From an uncultured Prevotella sp. (GTDB lineage Bacteria > Bacteroidota > Bacteroidia > Bacteroidales > Bacteroidaceae), in the NCBI GenBank assembly GCA_900553155.1, contig USCM01000066.1, positions 1 through 8,687 of the forward strand: a stretch of DNA of 8,687 bases. Direction: 5' to 3'. The position numbers were made by a program, and so were the translations under genes. Below are positions 6,825-8,687 of this stretch, piece after piece. Numbering within the stretch: position 1 is the first letter of the stretch; each line of letters opens with the position of its first letter. Below the pieces are notes generated by a model. It made no database searches and had not been told where the DNA came from. It saw only the letters and a program-made list of their open reading frames with translations.

Positions 6825-7014
6825 GAAACAGAATAGTAATTTTACGTATAATATAAAGTATGAACTACAGATTAGGTAAAGACTTTTAGTTTTTAGTATA
6901 ATTTGATATAAGGATTGGCTTGTTCGTGGCTCGTGAGAGTCGTAGCAGGCAAGGAAGATTTACATAATCTTCTCTGTGTGTGCGCTATGGTCGTGAGATC
7001 TTGGCGCATTTTTT
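6825..7014 (+). ncRNA. candidate small structured RNA convergent with uvrC
   Basis: The non-coding stretch is bounded by a consensus promoter (6788-6818) and an intrinsic terminator (6981-7014). Its last 100 bases are rich in secondary structure. Hairpin 1 has GGCTC (6928-6932) and GAGTC (6937-6941) closing a GTGA loop, and may extend outward by GCTTG (6918-6922) with CAGGC (6946-6950). Hairpin 2 is a perfect GAAGATT/AATCTTC stem (6954-6960, 6966-6972) with a 5-base loop. Hairpin 3 is the terminator, again with a GTGA loop. GUGA is a GNRA tetraloop only when read on the plus strand, which supports this direction. A second, weaker promoter-like element, TATAATTTG at 6897-6905, would give a shorter RNA of about 100 bases from near 6911. 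The AT-rich 5' part contains a 9-codon open frame, MNYRLGKDF, at 6860-6889. I do not recognise it as SRP RNA, tmRNA, RNase P RNA, tRNA or a known riboswitch; a relation to 6S RNA of Bacteroidetes cannot be excluded. Confidence 0.45.
6981..7014 (+). terminator. intrinsic terminator with GUGA tetraloop
   Basis: The arms 6981-6992 and 6997-7008 form a 12-position stem with two G-U pairs and one U-U mismatch, closed by a GTGA tetraloop and followed directly by six T (7009-7014). The T run reaches into the stop codon of convergent uvrC (7013-7015). On the opposite strand the stem is not followed by T, so it is not a good uvrC terminator. Confidence 0.6.
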
Positions 7015-8687
7015 ATGTCTTGTTCAAGGCTTCTTTTATCTTCGTAGCCTTGGCTGTTCCCACTACTTTTTCAATCTCTTCGATAGGCGCCTCTTGTATG
7101 CGCTTTACGCTCTTAAAGGCCTTGAGCAGACGGTCGCGTGTGGCGGGTCCTATGCCCGGTATGTCGTCGAGCGCACTGTGCAGGGCGTGCTTCGACCGCT
7201 TGTCGCGGTGAAAGGTTATGGCATAGCGGTGCACCTCGTCCTGTATCTGCGTCAAGACGTGAAACAACTCCGAGTCGGTTTTAAGGGCTATGGTCATTGG
7301 CGGGTTGCCAAAGAGCAGCTCGTTGGTGCGGTGGCGGTCGTTCTTGGCAAGTCCGGCGATAGGAATGTTGAGGTGCAGCTCGCCCTCCACAACCTCTCTC
7401 ACGACGCTCATTTGTCCCTGTCCACCGTCGGTAATGATGAGGTCGGGCAGGGTAGCGCCTTCTTCAATCATGCGCGAGTAGCGTCGGCGCACCACCTCCT
7501 GCATCGAGGCATAGTCGTCTGGACCGGCAACGGTATTGATGTTGTACTTTCGGTAGTCCTTTTTCGAGGGTTTCATGCCCTTGAACACAACGCAGCCAGC
7601 CACGGCATCTGTACCCGATATGTTGGAGTTGTCGAAACACTCTATCTGGTACGGCAGCTTCTGCAGTTGAAGCTTCTGTTGTAGTTCCTTCATCAGACGT
7701 GTTTGCTTCTGCTCTGGGTTGAGCTTTTCGGCCTGCTTTAATCGGTCGAACTTGTATTGCTTGCAGTTCATCTCGCCAAGCTCGAGAAGGTGCTTCTTGT
7801 CGCCACGTTGCGGTACGAAGAACGTTGCCTCGGTGAGCTGCCAGTCTATTTCAAACGGAACGATAATCTCCTTAGCCTTGCTTTTGAATCTCTCGCGTAT
7901 CTCGGGTATGGCTGTAAGCAGCAACTCGCGGTCGGTTTCATCGAGCTTGCGTTTGTACTCGAAGGTGAAACTCTGGTTTACGGCGCCATTCTTTACGTGT
8001 ATGTAGTTGATGAAGGCGGTTCGGCTTATGTCGTCGTCGACGATGGTAAAGACGTCGACGTCGGTTATGGTGTGGCTCACAACCTCGCTCTTGGCACAGA
8101 ATCCTTCGATGAGAAGGTACTTTTGTTTCAACTCTTCGGCTTCCTCAAACTTCAGTTCCTCTGCTTTTCGCTGCATTTCCTCGTACACGTGCTGCGATAG
8201 TTGGCGTGTGTTGCCTTTCAGTATCTCGCGAGCCTGTGCGATGGAAGCTTGATAATCTTCCAACGATTGCTTGCCGCAACATGGAGCTTTGCAGTTGTGT
8301 ATGTGGTATTCGAGGCACGGCTTGTACTTGCCCTGTTCGATGCCCTCCTTGGTTATGGGCATACGGCAGGTGCGCGGCTTGTAGAGCTTGTGTATAAGTT
8401 CGAGCACGGCAAACATACTGCCTGTGTTGGAGTAGGGACCGAAGAAGGTTCCGAACTTCTTGTTTATTTGTCGGGTCTTGAAGACACGGGGCAGATACTC
8501 GTTGGTAACGCAGATGCTGGGGTAGGTCTTGCCGTCCTTAAGCAGAACGTTGTAGCGTGGGTTGTACTTCTTTATAAGACTGTTCTCAAGCAGCAGAGCA
8601 TCCTCCTCGGTGTTTACGACGGTGTAGCTGATGTCCTCAATCTTCGACACCAGCACCTTGGTCTTGAACCTGTCTACCTCCTTGTGG
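7013..8687 (-). CDS. uvrC: excinuclease ABC subunit C (N-terminus outside window)
   Basis: The frame stays open to the window edge (HKEVDRFKTKVLVSKI...), so the apparent start near 8656 is internal; 557 residues are visible and some 50 with the GIY-YIG core are missing. UvrC makes both incisions around DNA lesions after UvrA-UvrB recognition. Numbering from the window edge, the end of the GIY-YIG nuclease is seen in NTEEDALLLENSLIKKYNPR (25-44). Four cysteines, C107, C124, C132 and C136, match the spacing of the conserved iron-sulfur cluster ligands. The UvrB-binding UVR motif covers about 167-194. The RNase H-like nuclease for the 5' cut has D352 in ECFDNSNISG, D420 in IITDGGQGQ and H486 in DEVHRYAITFHR. 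A pair of helix-hairpin-helix motifs (DIPGIGPATRDRLL at 508-521, then about 532-555) binds DNA. The protein ends with KEALNKT. Nothing looks truncated or frameshifted within the window. In Bacteroidales it usually precedes dtd, as here, but the 393-base gap holds other signals. Confidence 0.97.
   Translation of the reverse strand, partial: HKEVDRFKTKVLVSKIEDISYTVVNTEEDALLLENSLIKKYNPRYNVLLKDGKTYPSICVTNEYLPRVFKTRQINKKFGTFFGPYSNTGSMFAVLELIHKLYKPRTCRMPITKEGIEQGKYKPCLEYHIHNCKAPCCGKQSLEDYQASIAQAREILKGNTRQLSQHVYEEMQRKAEELKFEEAEELKQKYLLIEGFCAKSEVVSHTITDVDVFTIVDDDISRTAFINYIHVKNGAVNQSFTFEYKRKLDETDRELLLTAIPEIRERFKSKAKEIIVPFEIDWQLTEATFFVPQRGDKKHLLELGEMNCKQYKFDRLKQAEKLNPEQKQTRLMKELQQKLQLQKLPYQIECFDNSNISGTDAVAGCVVFKGMKPSKKDYRKYNINTVAGPDDYASMQEVVRRRYSRMIEEGATLPDLIITDGGQGQMSVVREVVEGELHLNIPIAGLAKNDRHRTNELLFGNPPMTIALKTDSELFHVLTQIQDEVHRYAITFHRDKRSKHALHSALDDIPGIGPATRDRLLKAFKSVKRIQEAPIEEIEKVVGTAKATKIKEALNKT

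Noticed and set aside
6901..7014. Signal recognition particle RNA, suggested by GCAGGCAAGGAAG at 6945-6957
   Set aside because: The conserved SRP core (a GGAA-capped stem with asymmetric loops, as in GGAAGGAAGCAG) is absent and the nearby hairpins do not fit its fold.
6980..7684. Plus-strand 234-residue open frame antisense to uvrC
   Set aside because: It is the complement of a strongly supported uvrC frame; the protein has no recognisable family pattern and such antisense frames are common in GC-rich codons.

Overview
The window looks like chromosomal DNA of a member of the Bacteroidales, most likely Prevotellaceae-like. This inference rests on three things: Bacteroidetes-type promoter elements (TTTG near -33, TAnnTTTG near -7), general scarcity of Shine-Dalgarno sequences, and a uvrC-dtd-MazG-deoC gene order that I recall from Bacteroides/Prevotella genomes. 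Most genes are GC-rich housekeeping genes on the minus strand. Visibly AT-richer pieces occur at the left edge, in one small membrane-protein gene, and in the uvrC-dtd gap.

Layout. Positions 1-530 (minus) hold a two-gene module. A DUF3791-type small protein is followed, with a 4-base ATGA overlap, by a DUF3990-type protein related to ADP-ribosyltransferases, which is cut by the window edge. This resembles a toxin-antitoxin pair lying just downstream of polA. Positions 581-3343 (minus) encode a full-length DNA polymerase I with intact 5' nuclease, proofreading and polymerase motifs. A short divergent promoter region (3344-3433) separates it from a trans-polyprenyl diphosphate synthase gene at 3434-4411 (plus), presumably for the menaquinone side chain. 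A hairpin with perfect 24-bp arms (4435-4487) serves as shared terminator between that gene and the convergent deoC.

Positions 4505-6619 (minus) form a probable operon read as dtd (D-aminoacyl-tRNA deacylase), a small three-helix membrane protein of unknown function, a MazG-like nucleotide pyrophosphohydrolase, then deoC (deoxyribose-phosphate aldolase). Its members are united by quality control and salvage: removal of D-amino acids from tRNA, probable removal of aberrant NTPs, and breakdown of deoxyribose phosphate. A good promoter lies about 75 bases upstream of dtd. Positions 7013-8687 (minus) carry most of uvrC, whose N-terminal GIY-YIG portion lies outside the window.

The 393-base gap between uvrC and dtd (6620-7012) is the most interesting non-coding stretch. 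Besides the dtd promoter it carries, on the opposite strand, a consensus Bacteroidetes promoter (6788-6818) followed by three hairpins. Two of these are capped by GUGA tetraloops, and the last is followed by six T, ending in the uvrC stop codon. I read this as an undescribed small RNA gene convergent with uvrC. I see no tRNA, rRNA, insertion sequence or CRISPR array.
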